Shown piece after piece: positions 19,596 through 30,749 of a stretch of 49,246 nt of DNA. The notes under the pieces are model-generated. The model made no database searches. It was not told the DNA's origin and was given only the letters and a program-made list of their open reading frames with translations. The translations under genes were made by a program, and so were the position numbers. The number at the start of each line of letters is the position of its first letter. Position 1 is the first letter of the stretch. The stretch is from Actinomycetota bacterium (lineage in GTDB: Bacteria; Actinomycetota; Actinomycetes; Nanopelagicales; Nanopelagicaceae), in assembly GCA_026393035.1 (NCBI GenBank), contig JAPLAY010000067.1, forward strand, positions 1 to 49,246, in the 5' to 3' direction.

Positions 19596-20452
19596 CAGTG
19601 CGCTCCCCAAGTACCCTCAGGTATCACGCGCTTTGCACCCCAGATGACGCTATCGCCATCGACTACTGGACCATCGATGCAAGAACGAAGCATTCTGACT
19701 ACCCCGTCTTCACCCCTAATTGGCAAGACGCAAGTCATACAAACACCAATTCCACATGCCATAGCTTCTTCAATCGCACATTGATGAACAACACCAAGTC
19801 TTTCTGCAATAACATTTATGGCTTCCAGCATGCCCATAGGTCCACAAGAATAAATAATGTCTATCTGATTTGTTTCAATAATATCTGCGAGGACATCCGT
19901 AACTTTGCCAGTGATTCCAGTTGTTCCATCTTCGGTAACCGTAGTGAGGCTATTGACCGATCTCTTTCCATCAAGCGGTGCGTAAATTTTCATCGCAGTA
20001 CTTGCACCAAGAACCATATCTACCCGACAACCACGATTCTTTAAAACTTCAGAGAGTCCAAAAAGTGGCGCACTTCCATATCCGCCCCCAACCAAAAGCG
20101 CACGTACGGGTTCGGTAGGAATTCCAAATGCAGTACCAAGTGGTGCTATCAAATCAACTTTAAATCCTGGTAACTGATTAGTGAGCCAAGTACTCCCTGC
20201 ACCGTGTGGGGCTACGACGATTTCCAATAGTCCGCCATTACTTCCCTTGTCGAAAGTTCGGTAAATCGCAAAAGCTCTTCGTAAAACCATTGCACTATTA
20301 GGACCGCCGACTGCTATCGCTACAAAGTTGCCTGGTTTAGCATGACTAGCGATATCACCAACGGCGAAAACTATGTGGTTGTAAGCGCCAACTCTTTTGT
20401 TGCTTACAATCTCTGCCATCATTTGGGTTGCGTTCTTATTTATACCCATCAT
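19595..20452 (-). CDS. pyrK: Dihydroorotate dehydrogenase electron-transfer subunit PyrK (start ATG 20452 overlapping carB stop as ATGA)
   Basis: RRAFAIYR flavin motif, [36 protein letters not shown]...C 2Fe-2S cluster. Confidence 0.93.
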   Translation of the reverse strand: MMGINKNATQMMAEIVSNKRVGAYNHIVFAVGDIASHAKPGNFVAIAVGGPNSAMVLRRAFAIYRTFDKGSNGGLLEIVVAPHGAGSTWLTNQLPGFKVDLIAPLGTAFGIPTEPVRALLVGGGYGSAPLFGLSEVLKNRGCRVDMVLGASTAMKIYAPLDGKRSVNSLTTVTEDGTTGITGKVTDVLADIIETNQIDIIYSCGPMGMLEAINVIAERLGVVHQCAIEEAMACGIGVCMTCVLPIRGEDGVVRMLRSCIDGPVVDGDSVIWGAKRVIPEGTWGAH

Positions 20453-23400
20453 TCGACTATCGCTAACCACTCTTGAATTGAATTGATACCGAAGCTCTTT
20501 CCTTGAAGATCAGATATTCCGGCTACTGCCGCTTTAAATCCAGCGATCGTAGTTATGCACGGTACGCCACGCTGAATAGCAGCAGTTCTGATCATCCAAC
20601 CATCAAGTCGAGTTCCACGACCTAGAGGTGTATTAATTACCAGTCCGACAACTCCTTCAGTAATCAAATCGACTGCAGTGAATTCTCCTTGTGGTCCGCG
20701 ACCTTGCGAATGCTTTCTTACTAATTCCGAACCAACTCCTTGTGCTGCCAAATAATCATGCGTTCCTTGAGTTGTGTAAATTTTAAAACCAAGTTCACTG
20801 AGCACACGAGCCGGATAAAGCGCGGATTCTTTATCTCTTTCAGATAGCGATAGGAATACTGATCCACTTAGTGGCAACGCGCCGAATGCTGCGGTCTGGC
20901 TTTTCGCATATGCCTCACCGAAAGTTTTAGCGATTCCCATTACTTCGCCAGTGGATCGCATCTCTGGACCCAATACTGAATCAACTCCGGTTCCATCATT
21001 TCGTCTAAATCTATTCCACGGCAGTACCGCTTCCTTAACTGAAATTCCCTTAGGGACGCCATCTCCTGCTTGCGGAAGCAGACCTGCACTACGCAACTCT
21101 GAGATCATCTTTCCGGTTGAAATAAGAGCAGCACATTTTGCCAACGGGTTTCCAGTGGCTTTACTGACGAATGGAACAGTTCTAGAGGCGCGTGGGTTGG
21201 CTTCTAACACATAAAGTTTTTCGCTACTTGTACCATTTCCTACAACGGCAAATTGAATATTTATTAGTCCTCTTACGCCAATACCTCTGGCCAACTTTGT
21301 TGTTGCTATGCGGATCTCGTTCTGTAGCGAGCTACCTATTGAATAACTCGGCAGAACACAAGCAGAATCGCCCGAATGCACGCCTGCTTCTTCAATGTGC
21401 TCCATAACGCCTGCGAGATAAAGTTCTTCGCCATCGAAAAGAGCATCAACATCAATTTCAATTGCATCATCTAAAAACTTATCGATCAGAACGGGATGAT
21501 TCGGAGTTATCTCAGTAGCTTTGTGAATGAAGCCAGCCAGTGATTCATCGTCGTAGACAATCTCCATACCTCGACCTCCAAGTACAAATGAAGGACGAAC
21601 TAGCACTGGATAGGTAATTCGCTTGGCAATTTCCGCGGCCTCTTCAAAAGTATTAGCCATTCCAAAAGTTGGTGCTACTAACGAGTTGACTGCTAAGAGT
21701 TCACCAAATTGGCCGCGATCTTCCGCCAAATCAATAGCATCCGGAGAGGTTCCAAGAATATTAACTCCTGCTTCTTGCAGACCTCGCGCTAAGCCAAGTG
21801 GAGTTTGGCCACCAAGTTGCGCAATGACACCAACAACTGGACCCGCTGCTTCTTCAGCTCGAATTACTTCCAAAACATCCTCAAGGGTTAGTGGTTCAAA
21901 ATAAAGTCTGTCAGAAGTGTCGTAATCCGTTGAAACCGTCTCTGGATTGCAATTAATCATGATTGTTTCAAATCCAGCTTCTTTAAGTGCAAATGCCGCG
22001 TGAACACAGGAGTAATCGAATTCAACTCCCTGCCCAATGCGGTTTGGTCCGCTGCCCAAAATTATTACAGCTGGCTTTGTTCGCGGCTCTACTTCACTTT
22101 CTAGGTCGTAGCTTGAATAGTGGTAAGGCGTATGTGCTTCGAACTCGGCAGCGCAGGTATCAACGGTCTTATAGACGGGTCGAATTCCCAATCGATTACG
22201 TGTTGCCATGACATCAGCAATACCTTTATTTGTTAAATCGGCAATTTGCGCATCTGAGAAGCCATAACTTTTCGCTTTACGTAGAAGCACATCCGGAAGC
22301 GAACTGTCGTTCTTAATAGCTGTCGCCATCTCATTGATTTCAACAATCTGCGTTAGAAACCAGGGATCAACCTTCGTTGCTTCAAAAACCTGAGGAATTG
22401 TTAAACCGAGATACAAACCTAGTTGTATTTGCTGAAGTCTATGTTCCGTAGGAATAGCCATTGCACTCAAGAGATATTCTTTAGTTACGCCAGAGGTATT
22501 CCAATGGAAACTAGTGCCCTTCTTCTCAACTGAACGCAGGGCTTTCTGTAGCGCCTCTGGGAAAGATCTTCCAATAGCCATCGCTTCGCCAACACTCTTC
22601 ATTGTGGTCGTCAACTTAGTATCAGCTTCTGGAAACTTTTCAAAGGCAAATCTCGGAACCTTAACAACAATGTAATCAAGAGTAGGTTCAAATGAAGCGG
22701 GAGTCGATTTAGTAATATCGTTTTGAATCTCATCAAGGCTGTAACCGATAGCCAACTTCGTTGCTATTTTCGCAATTGGAAAACCGGTGGCTTTCGAAGC
22801 TAGAGCTGATGACCTAGAAACTCGAGGATTCATCTCGATCACAATAATTCGACCGTCTGCTGGATTTACTGCGAATTGAATATTGCATCCACCCGTGGCA
22901 ACGCCAACCTCACGAATAATGTCGATCGATAAATCACGAAGCTTCTGATACTCAACATCAGTAAGTGTCAGCGCTGGTGCAACAGTTATCGAATCTCCAG
23001 TGTGAACTCCCATTGGATCAATATTTTCAATGCTGCACACAATTACCACGTTATCTTTGTGGTCACGCATTACTTCTAATTCGAATTCTTTCCAGCCGAT
23101 AATAGATTCTTCCAGCAGAACTTCAGTTGTAGGACTGTGACGTAAACCTGCGCCAGCTATAAGTTCTAAATCATTCTTGTTATAGGCAATGCCCGAACCA
23201 AGTCCACCCATTGTGAATGATGGACGTACGACTACAGGATATTTCAATATTTCGGCTCCGGAAATGCACTCTTCCATGGTGTGGCAAATAACTGATTTGG
23301 CGGAAGAGCCACCAATCTTCTCGACAATTCCCTTGAAAGTTTCACGATCTTCACCGCGTTTAATAGCTGGAATGTCGGCGCCAATCAATTTAACGCCCAA

Positions 23401-23730
23401 GCGTTCAAGTGAACCACGCTCATAAAGTTGCATCGCAGCATTTAGCGCTGTCTGCCCACCTAGGGTTGCAAGAATCGCAGTTGGCTTCTCTTTAATGATT
23501 ATCTGTTCAATTATTTCAGGAGTAATTGGTTCAATATATGTAGCATCTGCAAATTCTGGATCAGTCATAATTGTTGCTGGATTTGAATTGATAAGAATTA
23601 CCCGGATGCCCTCACTTCGGAGCACTCGGCAAGCTTGTGTACCTGAGTAATCAAACTCGCAGGCTTGACCAATAACGATCGGCCCACTGCCAATAACTAA
23701 AACGCTCTCTATCGAATTATCTTTAGGCAT
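20449..23730 (-). CDS. carB: Carbamoyl-phosphate synthase large subunit
   Basis: 1093 aa; duplicated ATP-grasp, [55 protein letters not shown]. Confidence 0.99.
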   Translation of the reverse strand: MPKDNSIESVLVIGSGPIVIGQACEFDYSGTQACRVLRSEGIRVILINSNPATIMTDPEFADATYIEPITPEIIEQIIIKEKPTAILATLGGQTALNAAMQLYERGSLERLGVKLIGADIPAIKRGEDRETFKGIVEKIGGSSAKSVICHTMEECISGAEILKYPVVVRPSFTMGGLGSGIAYNKNDLELIAGAGLRHSPTTEVLLEESIIGWKEFELEVMRDHKDNVVIVCSIENIDPMGVHTGDSITVAPALTLTDVEYQKLRDLSIDIIREVGVATGGCNIQFAVNPADGRIIVIEMNPRVSRSSALASKATGFPIAKIATKLAIGYSLDEIQNDITKSTPASFEPTLDYIVVKVPRFAFEKFPEADTKLTTTMKSVGEAMAIGRSFPEALQKALRSVEKKGTSFHWNTSGVTKEYLLSAMAIPTEHRLQQIQLGLYLGLTIPQVFEATKVDPWFLTQIVEINEMATAIKNDSSLPDVLLRKAKSYGFSDAQIADLTNKGIADVMATRNRLGIRPVYKTVDTCAAEFEAHTPYHYSSYDLESEVEPRTKPAVIILGSGPNRIGQGVEFDYSCVHAAFALKEAGFETIMINCNPETVSTDYDTSDRLYFEPLTLEDVLEVIRAEEAAGPVVGVIAQLGGQTPLGLARGLQEAGVNILGTSPDAIDLAEDRGQFGELLAVNSLVAPTFGMANTFEEAAEIAKRITYPVLVRPSFVLGGRGMEIVYDDESLAGFIHKATEITPNHPVLIDKFLDDAIEIDVDALFDGEELYLAGVMEHIEEAGVHSGDSACVLPSYSIGSSLQNEIRIATTKLARGIGVRGLINIQFAVVGNGTSSEKLYVLEANPRASRTVPFVSKATGNPLAKCAALISTGKMISELRSAGLLPQAGDGVPKGISVKEAVLPWNRFRRNDGTGVDSVLGPEMRSTGEVMGIAKTFGEAYAKSQTAAFGALPLSGSVFLSLSERDKESALYPARVLSELGFKIYTTQGTHDYLAAQGVGSELVRKHSQGRGPQGEFTAVDLITEGVVGLVINTPLGRGTRLDGWMIRTAAIQRGVPCITTIAGFKAAVAGISDLQGKSFGINSIQEWLAIVE

Positions 23731-24844
23731 TTGCCACTCTCGCGCTCATCATCAAAGAGAAGAAATGATCAAACAAATAATTTGCATCGTGTGGTCCAGC
23801 CGCCGCTTCTGGATGGTACTGAACACTGAACGCTGGAGTTTCGAGCAACTCTAACCCTTCAACGACTCCATCATTCAAACAAAGATGACTTACAAACCCG
23901 GCACCATAAATAGTGTTGAAATTTCCTTCGATTGGAGCGGCTACAGCGAATCCATGATTGTGCGCAGTTATCTCGACAACGCCGGAGCGCAAATTCTTAA
24001 CGGGTTGATTAATACCGCGGTGACCAAATGGAAGTTTGTAAGTTTCAAATCCAAGCGCTCTTCCCATAATCTGATGGCCAAAACAGATACCAAAGAGCGG
24101 AATTTTGGCATTCAATATTTCGCGAACTAACGCAACCATATCTACCATCGTTGCAGGATCACCTGGTCCATTTGATAAGAAGACGCCATCTGGTTTCATC
24201 GCAACAATTTCTTCAAAGGTAGTGCGAGAAGGGACGACATGAACTTCGATTCCGCGTTCTGACATTGATCTAGGTGTTGCAGCCTTAATCCCCATGTCGA
24301 GTGCAACAACTTTGAAAACTTTCTCGCCAATTGCAGGGACGATGTATGCCGCTTTAGTTGAGACATCATCGGCAAGAAATGAACCAGCCATTTGCGGCAA
24401 CTTACGAACTTTGATGACCATCTCATCTCGCGATAGTTCAGTGTTAGAGAAGATGCCGACGCGCATAGAGCCCAAGTCACGGAGGTGTCTTGTAATTGCC
24501 CGGGTATCTACTCCCCTAATTCCAACAACGCCATTCGAAATCAAATCATCCTCAAGACTTCTTGCAGCTCGCCAATTACTAACAACTGGTGAAGGATTTC
24601 GAACTACGAATCCACTTACCCAAATCTTTGACGATTCTTCATCAGCGCTATTCATTCCAGTGTTCCCGATATGAGGCGCAGTCATAATTACTACTTGCTT
24701 GTGATACGAAGGATCGGTAAGAGTTTCTTGGTAACCCGTCATTCCAGTTGAAAACACCGCTTCGCCGAACGTTTCACCTTCGCACGCCCAACTTTCACCT
24801 TCAAAGATTGAACCGTCGTCTAGGACGAGGTAAGCCTTACTCAA
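23723..24844 (-). CDS. carA: Carbamoyl-phosphate synthase small subunit
   Basis: [60 protein letters not shown]. Confidence 0.99.
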   Translation of the reverse strand: MSKAYLVLDDGSIFEGESWACEGETFGEAVFSTGMTGYQETLTDPSYHKQVVIMTAPHIGNTGMNSADEESSKIWVSGFVVRNPSPVVSNWRAARSLEDDLISNGVVGIRGVDTRAITRHLRDLGSMRVGIFSNTELSRDEMVIKVRKLPQMAGSFLADDVSTKAAYIVPAIGEKVFKVVALDMGIKAATPRSMSERGIEVHVVPSRTTFEEIVAMKPDGVFLSNGPGDPATMVDMVALVREILNAKIPLFGICFGHQIMGRALGFETYKLPFGHRGINQPVKNLRSGVVEITAHNHGFAVAAPIEGNFNTIYGAGFVSHLCLNDGVVEGLELLETPAFSVQYHPEAAAGPHDANYLFDHFFSLMMSARVANA

Positions 24845-26142
24845 TTGCTTCCCCCGATCCCACTTTTAATTATCTTCGAATCACGTAAAACCAATTCACC
24901 ATTCAAGAAGGTATGAAGGACCTGTGCTGGCAGTGTCATACCTTGAAAAGGAGTGTTCTTACTCTTCGAGGCGAGTGTATTACGGTCAACAATCCAATTA
25001 GCGGATGTGTCTACGATAGTGAGATTCGCAGATGAGCCTTTGGCCACATCTTGCCCATGTTTGGAATATCCAGCGATTTTTGCTGGTGCAATCGACATTC
25101 GATTGACAAGAGTTTGCCAATCCATCAATTTGGTATCAATCATCGACTTAACAACAACAGAAAGCGCCGTTTCTAACCCAACCATACCAAAGGCTGCACT
25201 CTGCCATTCGCAATCCTTATCTTCCGTTGGATGCGGTGCATGATCTGTTCCCACAATATCGATGGTTCCATCTGCTAAACCTTTACGAAGCGCTATTACA
25301 TCACTTTGCGTTCGCAGTGGCGGGTTAACTTTAAAAACTGGGTCGTAATTGCTTACGAGATCGTCAGTTAAGAGAAGATGATGTGGAGTTACTTCAGCAG
25401 TAACTTGAATGCCTCTAGCTTTGGCGAAGCGAACTAAATCAACGCCGCCAGCAGTTGTTAAGTGGCAGATGTGCAAACGACTACCGACATGTTCGGCGAG
25501 CAGAATATCACGAGCGATAATTGCCTCTTCCGCAACAGCGGGCCAACCCGCAAGTCCCAACTTAGATGAAACAATTCCCTCATTCATCTGTGAACCAACC
25601 GTTAGCGCAGGTTCCTGCGCATGCTGCGCAATAATTCCATTAAATGTTTTTACATATTCCAATGCTCTTCGCATCAATAATGGATCCGATACACATTTAC
25701 CATCATCACTAAATATTCGAACTTGAGCTTTCGAATTTGCCATCGCTCCTAGCTCCGCAAGTTTGTTTCCGTTGAGCCCCTGAGTTACCGCCCCAATAGG
25801 AAAGACATCGCATAGCCCGGCTTCTTTACCTAATCTATAAACCTGTTCTACAACACCTGCGGTATCAGCAACCGGAAAGGTATTGGCCATTGCAGAAATT
25901 GCGGTGAAACCACCCTTAGCTGCCGCAGCGCTTCCAGTTGCAACAGTTTCCGAATCTTCACGACCTGGCTCACGCAAATGGGTGTGTAAGTCAACAAGAC
26001 CCGGAATCAATAAATTCTTTTCGGCATCCAATATCTCACCGTTATTTAAACCGCTTCCAATATTCTTAATGAGGCCATTGGCGATCTCAACATCAACTAT
26101 TGCGCCATCCAACATTCTCGCGTTTTTAATCGTGAACTCCAT
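24841..26142 (-). CDS. pyrC: Dihydroorotase
   Basis: [42 protein letters not shown]-like region, [14 protein letters not shown]. Confidence 0.97.
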   Translation of the reverse strand: MEFTIKNARMLDGAIVDVEIANGLIKNIGSGLNNGEILDAEKNLLIPGLVDLHTHLREPGREDSETVATGSAAAAKGGFTAISAMANTFPVADTAGVVEQVYRLGKEAGLCDVFPIGAVTQGLNGNKLAELGAMANSKAQVRIFSDDGKCVSDPLLMRRALEYVKTFNGIIAQHAQEPALTVGSQMNEGIVSSKLGLAGWPAVAEEAIIARDILLAEHVGSRLHICHLTTAGGVDLVRFAKARGIQVTAEVTPHHLLLTDDLVSNYDPVFKVNPPLRTQSDVIALRKGLADGTIDIVGTDHAPHPTEDKDCEWQSAAFGMVGLETALSVVVKSMIDTKLMDWQTLVNRMSIAPAKIAGYSKHGQDVAKGSSANLTIVDTSANWIVDRNTLASKSKNTPFQGMTLPAQVLHTFLNGELVLRDSKIIKSGIGGSN

Positions 26143-27095
26143 TTAGGCACTTACCTCTCCGGTGAACGCGGCGCCACCAAGTAATTGATATAGAACCGCC
26201 ATTCGTATTAGAACGCCATTTGAAACTTGCGCAAGAACAACTGACTTATGTGAATCTGCACTCTCTGCCGAAATTTCTAATCCGCGATTCATCGGTCCTG
26301 GGTGCATGACTATTGCTGACTCCTTTAGTGAGTTAAGTCGAGCAATATCTAAACCATAACCACGGGAGTACTCACGTTCGGAAGGAAAGAATGAATCTGC
26401 CATTCTTTCGGATTGAACACGGAGCATCATAAGTACATCAACGTCCTTCACGGCAGAGTCAAAGTCATAGCTAACATCAACGTTCCAGTCCACAACTCCT
26501 ACCGGAATCAAAGTTGGTGGTGCGATTAGCGTAACTTTCGCGCCAAGTTTTGTTAATAAAAGTACGTTACTGCGGGCAACGCGTGAATGAAGTATGTCGC
26601 CAACAATTGCAACTTTGAGACCACTGAAATCCGACTTTAGATCGGGGAATTTACTTCTAATTGTGTAGGCATCTAGCAAAGCCTGCGTTGGATGTTCATG
26701 TGTTCCATCCCCTGCGTTTATTACCGAAGCACTTATCCAACCTGAATCTGCAAGTCGTTGTGCTGCGCCAGAAGCACCGTGTCGAATAACAACAGCATCC
26801 GCTCCCATCGCTTGCAGAGTCTGCGCCGTATCTTTTAGAGATTCACCTTTACTTACGCTGGAATCCTTAGCTGAAAAGTTAATAACATCCGCAGATAGCC
26901 TCTTTGCCGCAGATTCAAAGGAAATTCTAGTTCTAGTTGAATCTTCGAAGAATAGATTAACCACGGTGCGACCACGAAGCGTTGGTAGCTTCTTCATAGG
27001 TCCGTCGGAAATCTTCGATAGTTCACTTGCAGTATTCAAAATTTGGATAGCTTCATCTGCTGATAAGTCGTTTATCGAAAGTAGGTGCTTATCCA

Positions 27096-27096
<1 letters not shown>
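26143..27096 (-). CDS. pyrB: Aspartate carbamoyltransferase catalytic subunit
   Basis: [53 protein letters not shown]. Confidence 0.99.
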
Positions 27097-27623
<527 letters not shown>

Positions 27624-27629
27624 TTATTC

Positions 27630-27664
27630 TCCTTCGCCGCCTCTCTGGACGGATCGTTAAAGGA
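27630..27664 (-). promoter_or_regulatory. PyrR-binding-loop RNA hairpin in the pyrR 5' leader, with the pyrR SD in its lower stem
   Basis: Minus strand TCCTTtaacgatCCGtCCagagaGGCGGcgAAGGAgaataaATG: upper stem CCG(U)CC/GGCGG closing AGAGA loop; core TCCAGAGAGGC; lower stem TCCTT/AAGGA. Confidence 0.82.
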
Positions 27665-27688
27665 CTTTCTTGCCTCTCGGGCGGAGAA

Positions 27689-27694
27689 AAGATA
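27689..27694 (-). promoter_or_regulatory. Putative -10 (TATCTT) of the pyr operon promoter
   Basis: Minus strand ggTATCTTttctccg upstream of the PyrR-loop leader; TAnnnT form as at other starts. Confidence 0.35.
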
Positions 27695-27702
27695 CCACCT
27701 GT

Positions 27703-27740
27703 GGATAGAGAAATCCATCCGCAACTCTCGCTCTCTATCC
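27703..27740. repeat. Perfect 9-bp inverted repeat GGATAGAGA-(20 nt)-TCTCTATCC between divergent pyrR and bldD-like genes
   Basis: Arms 27703-27711 and 27732-27740; right arm overlaps the candidate -10 of the bldD-like gene. Confidence 0.7.
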
Positions 27741-27741
27741 T
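27736..27741 (+). promoter_or_regulatory. Putative -10 (TATCCT) 6 nt before ATG of the bldD-like gene (leaderless-type)
   Basis: TATCCT-cgtgca-ATG; no SD. Confidence 0.45.
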
Positions 27742-27747
27742 CGTGCA

Positions 27748-28230
27748 ATGATAATAATTCCTGAACGTTCAATCGAAGAGATAGCAGCCTCCATCAAAGC
27801 GGTAAGAAAAGCTAAGGGCTACACGCTGATGGATGTCGAGAAGAAATCGGCCGGAGTTTGGAAGGCTGTTGTTATCGGTTCATACGAACGCTGCGACCGA
27901 GCCCTCTCTGTCAAGAAAGCGGTCTCGTTAGCAAATTTCTATCAAGTTCCGCTTGAAGAGCTCCTCGGTTTTAAGAGCCGGGATACCACCAGCCCTAGAG
28001 AGAAGATAACCCTCGATATTCGAGCGACTACAAATGAGAATCCATATTTGCCAGAGCTAGTTGCACTCAGAAACTTTGCCACATTAATCTGTTCCAAGAG
28101 ACATGACTGGAATGGTGAAGTTCTCTCAATTCGCAACAGCGACCTTACGACTATTGGTCTTTTGATAAATCGGGATGAGGCAAGCACCTACGAATGGCTC
28201 GCAACAAATCGATTTCTATTGAATAAATAA
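27748..28230 (+). CDS. bldD: BldD-like transcriptional regulator (XRE HTH + C-terminal c-di-GMP-binding-type domain)
   Basis: VEKKSAGVWKAVVIGSYERCDRALSVKKAVSLANFYQVPLEELLG closely resembles the BldD HTH; C-term RHD-WNGEVLSI-RNSD matches RxD-X8-RxxD; adjacent to nusB/efp as in other actinobacteria. Confidence 0.87.
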   Translation: MIIIPERSIEEIAASIKAVRKAKGYTLMDVEKKSAGVWKAVVIGSYERCDRALSVKKAVSLANFYQVPLEELLGFKSRDTTSPREKITLDIRATTNENPYLPELVALRNFATLICSKRHDWNGEVLSIRNSDLTTIGLLINRDEASTYEWLATNRFLLNK

Positions 28231-28231
28231 T

Positions 28232-28639
28232 TTAAAGCGCGAACGAAGGCTTGAGAATAACTATTCGCCCGAGCACACCATTTATATATTTAGCTGAGTC
28301 ATCGGTTGAAAGTTCGGTCGCAATTTCAATCGCTTCCGAGATGGCTATTTGATCATCCAAGTTCTCAGACCAAAGAATTTCAACCAGGGCAATCCGCAGA
28401 ATATTTCGATCTATTGCCGGCATGCGGTCCATGTCCCAGCCCTGTGCGTAAGTTGTTATCAATTCATCAATTTTTACCCGGTGAGTTTCTACTCCCACAA
28501 GTAACTCTTTTACATAATCACCCTGCGAAAGCTCTTCCGCGGGACGTGAAGCCAGAAGATCTAACGCGTTGCCGCCTCGGATATCAGCTTCATATAAAAA
28601 ATCTAAAGCACGCTTGCGCGCCTTTCGGCGTGCGCTCAC
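28232..28639 (-). CDS. nusB: Transcription antitermination factor NusB
   Basis: RRKARKRALDFLYEADIRG, MDRMPAIDRNILRIALVEIL, KYINGVLGRI. Confidence 0.97.
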   Translation of the reverse strand: MSARRKARKRALDFLYEADIRGGNALDLLASRPAEELSQGDYVKELLVGVETHRVKIDELITTYAQGWDMDRMPAIDRNILRIALVEILWSENLDDQIAISEAIEIATELSTDDSAKYINGVLGRIVILKPSFAL

Positions 28640-29199
28640 TAGTTAGCTCGACCTAGGTAAGCACCAGTTCGGGTATCAACTAGCACTTTCTCATCTTGCT
28701 TAATGAATAGCGGAACTTGAACTGTTATTCCAGTCTCTAACGTAGCTGGCTTAGTGCCACCTGAAGAGCGATCGCCTTGCAAACCTGGTTCGGTGTAAGT
28801 GATTGTAAGTTCAACCGATGCAGGTAGATCGATATAAAGCGGATTACCTTCGTGGATCGCTACATTCGCTTCACAATTTTCCAACATGTAATCAGCGCTA
28901 TCGCCAACTATCGCAGCGCTTATGTTCATCTGGTCGAAGGTTTTTTGATCCATGAATACGAAATCATCACCATCGCGGTAGAGGAAGGTCATATCGCGCT
29001 TCTCCAAAATAGCGACATCGACTTTCACGCCAGCATTTAAGGTGCGATCAATAACTTTTCCCGTTGTGACGGATTTCAATTTTGTTCTTACGAAGGCTGG
29101 ACCCTTGCCTGGCTTAACGTGCTGAAATTCCACAACGTTCCACAATTGACCTTCGATATCCAAGGTCATTCCATTCTTCAGATCGTTTGTTGTTGCCAT
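28639..29199 (-). CDS. efp: Elongation factor P
   Basis: [39 protein letters not shown]; start ATG 29199 preferred. Confidence 0.98.
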   Translation of the reverse strand: MATTNDLKNGMTLDIEGQLWNVVEFQHVKPGKGPAFVRTKLKSVTTGKVIDRTLNAGVKVDVAILEKRDMTFLYRDGDDFVFMDQKTFDQMNISAAIVGDSADYMLENCEANVAIHEGNPLYIDLPASVELTITYTEPGLQGDRSSGGTKPATLETGITVQVPLFIKQDEKVLVDTRTGAYLGRAN

Positions 29200-29280
29200 A
29201 ATCAAAGTTCCATTTCCAAAAAAGCTAAGCTGCGATTTGCGCCCGCCGTAAGTCGCTAAGAATACCCTAGAAAAATTTAA

Positions 29281-29721
29281 CTACTTATCGCCCTTTAGTA
29301 ATCCAGCTATGGCAATTAGCGCAAGTCGATATGAATCCGGACCAAAACCGGCAATCGTTCCGTTGGCAACGCCAGAAATTACTGAGGTATGTCTAAATTC
29401 TTCACGGGACATCGGATTCGATAGATGAACCTCGATCAATGGGGCATGTACCAAATCGGCGGCATCGCGTATCGCATATGAATAGTGTGTGAATGCAGCT
29501 GGATTAATAATTACCGGAGTTTTTTGGTCAGCCGCTTCATGCAACCAGGAAATCATTTCCACTTCGCTATCACTCTGTCTCACATCACAGACAAGACCTA
29601 GCTCGTCGCCACTTGCGACAACAAATTTGGACAATCCAGCGAAGTCTAAATCTCCGTAAATTTTTGAATCACGAAGATCGAGTCGACCTAAATTGGGACC
29701 ATTTAAAACTAATATCTTCAT
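29281..29721 (-). CDS. aroQ: 3-dehydroquinate dehydratase, type II
   Basis: ILVLNGPNLGRLDLR, VIINPAAFTHYSYAIRDA, EVHLSNPMSREEFRHTS. Confidence 0.97.
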   Translation of the reverse strand: MKILVLNGPNLGRLDLRDSKIYGDLDFAGLSKFVVASGDELGLVCDVRQSDSEVEMISWLHEAADQKTPVIINPAAFTHYSYAIRDAADLVHAPLIEVHLSNPMSREEFRHTSVISGVANGTIAGFGPDSYRLALIAIAGLLKGDK

Positions 29722-30749
29722 GCCGTAATTCTCTCATATGCCTGCTCAAGTTGGTCGGAGGTAACTGATTCCAACCAGATAGGTTCGCCAATTTTCGCGA
29801 GTCCAATAAATCGCAAATTAGAACCTCTGCTCTTCTTATCCCCCGCCATTATTTCTAAAAGTTCTTTGAGCTCGCCCGATTTATAGGTAATTGGCAAATT
29901 GAATTTAGCTAGGAACTCTCGATGTTTAGCGACATCCTGTACCGCTAATTTTCCAGCAATATTGCTAAGTTCGGCGGCAAAGACTAGACCGATTGCAACG
30001 GCCTCACCATGTCGCAATTTATAGTTCTCATGTTTCTCGATTGCATGACCAAGGGTGTGACCGTAGTTAAGAACTTCTCTTAACTTGCTCTCTTTGAAGT
30101 CTTGATTAACTACATCTGCCTTTACTTTCACGCTACGCCAAATAATTTCTCCAATATTTTCCTTTGCATCTAGTGAAAGCGTGAGGATATTTGGATCAGC
30201 AATAAAGCCTGCTTTTATTACCTCAGCCATTCCCGCGTTGAAATCTCGCTCCGAGAGCGTTGCTAAGAAATCTACATCGATGATTACAGATTTTGGCGAA
30301 TGAAAAGCACCGATTAAATTCTTACCGTGTTCACTATTAATTCCAGTTTTTCCACCGATCGCAGCATCAACCATTCCAGCTAACGTTGTCGGAATTGCAT
30401 GCCAGGCAATTCCACGCAGCCAAGATGCAGCAGCAAATCCAGCTAAATCTGTAGTGGAGCCACCACCTATCCCAATGATGCAATCGCTACGAGTTAGGCC
30501 AAACTCGCCACATTCAAACCAAATTTTACTCAGGAACTCTTGCGTCTTAGCGGCCTCACCTTCCGGTGTCTTTAGAACGCGAATATTGTGGTGACCAATT
30601 TTCGCAATCTCGAAGGTTTCGTAGAGTGATTCTGGAACTAAAAGCAAAACCTTGGCATGTGCCTTGGCGATTGAACTAATCTCATCGCGCCAATTTCGAT
30701 TAAAGTGAATCGAATAACTGTGTTCCGCAGTGATAGTGATCGGCTTCAT
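29718..30749 (-). CDS. aroB: 3-dehydroquinate synthase
   Basis: IGIGGGSTTDLAGFAAASWLRGIAWHAIPTTLAGMVDAAIGGKTGIN, NYGHTLGHAIEKHENYKLRHGEAVAIG. Confidence 0.98.
   Translation of the reverse strand: MKPITITAEHSYSIHFNRNWRDEISSIAKAHAKVLLLVPESLYETFEIAKIGHHNIRVLKTPEGEAAKTQEFLSKIWFECGEFGLTRSDCIIGIGGGSTTDLAGFAAASWLRGIAWHAIPTTLAGMVDAAIGGKTGINSEHGKNLIGAFHSPKSVIIDVDFLATLSERDFNAGMAEVIKAGFIADPNILTLSLDAKENIGEIIWRSVKVKADVVNQDFKESKLREVLNYGHTLGHAIEKHENYKLRHGEAVAIGLVFAAELSNIAGKLAVQDVAKHREFLAKFNLPITYKSGELKELLEIMAGDKKSRGSNLRFIGLAKIGEPIWLESVTSDQLEQAYERITA

Noticed and set aside
19598-20044. 148-aa plus-strand ORF antisense to pyrK
   Set aside because: Overlaps conserved pyrK; N/H/S-rich, no domain.
27748-27780. 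Possible classic BldD box for autoregulation near the bldD-like start
   Set aside because: No match to the Streptomyces-type palindrome was visible; only the unrelated 9-bp inverted repeat was found.
29206-29280. Imperfect hairpin (GCGACTT/AAATCGC) followed by a T6 run between aroQ and efp, minus strand
   Set aside because: Stem has a mismatch and large loop, and the T-run starts about 8 nt after the stem; a terminator or attenuator is not convincing without folding calculations.
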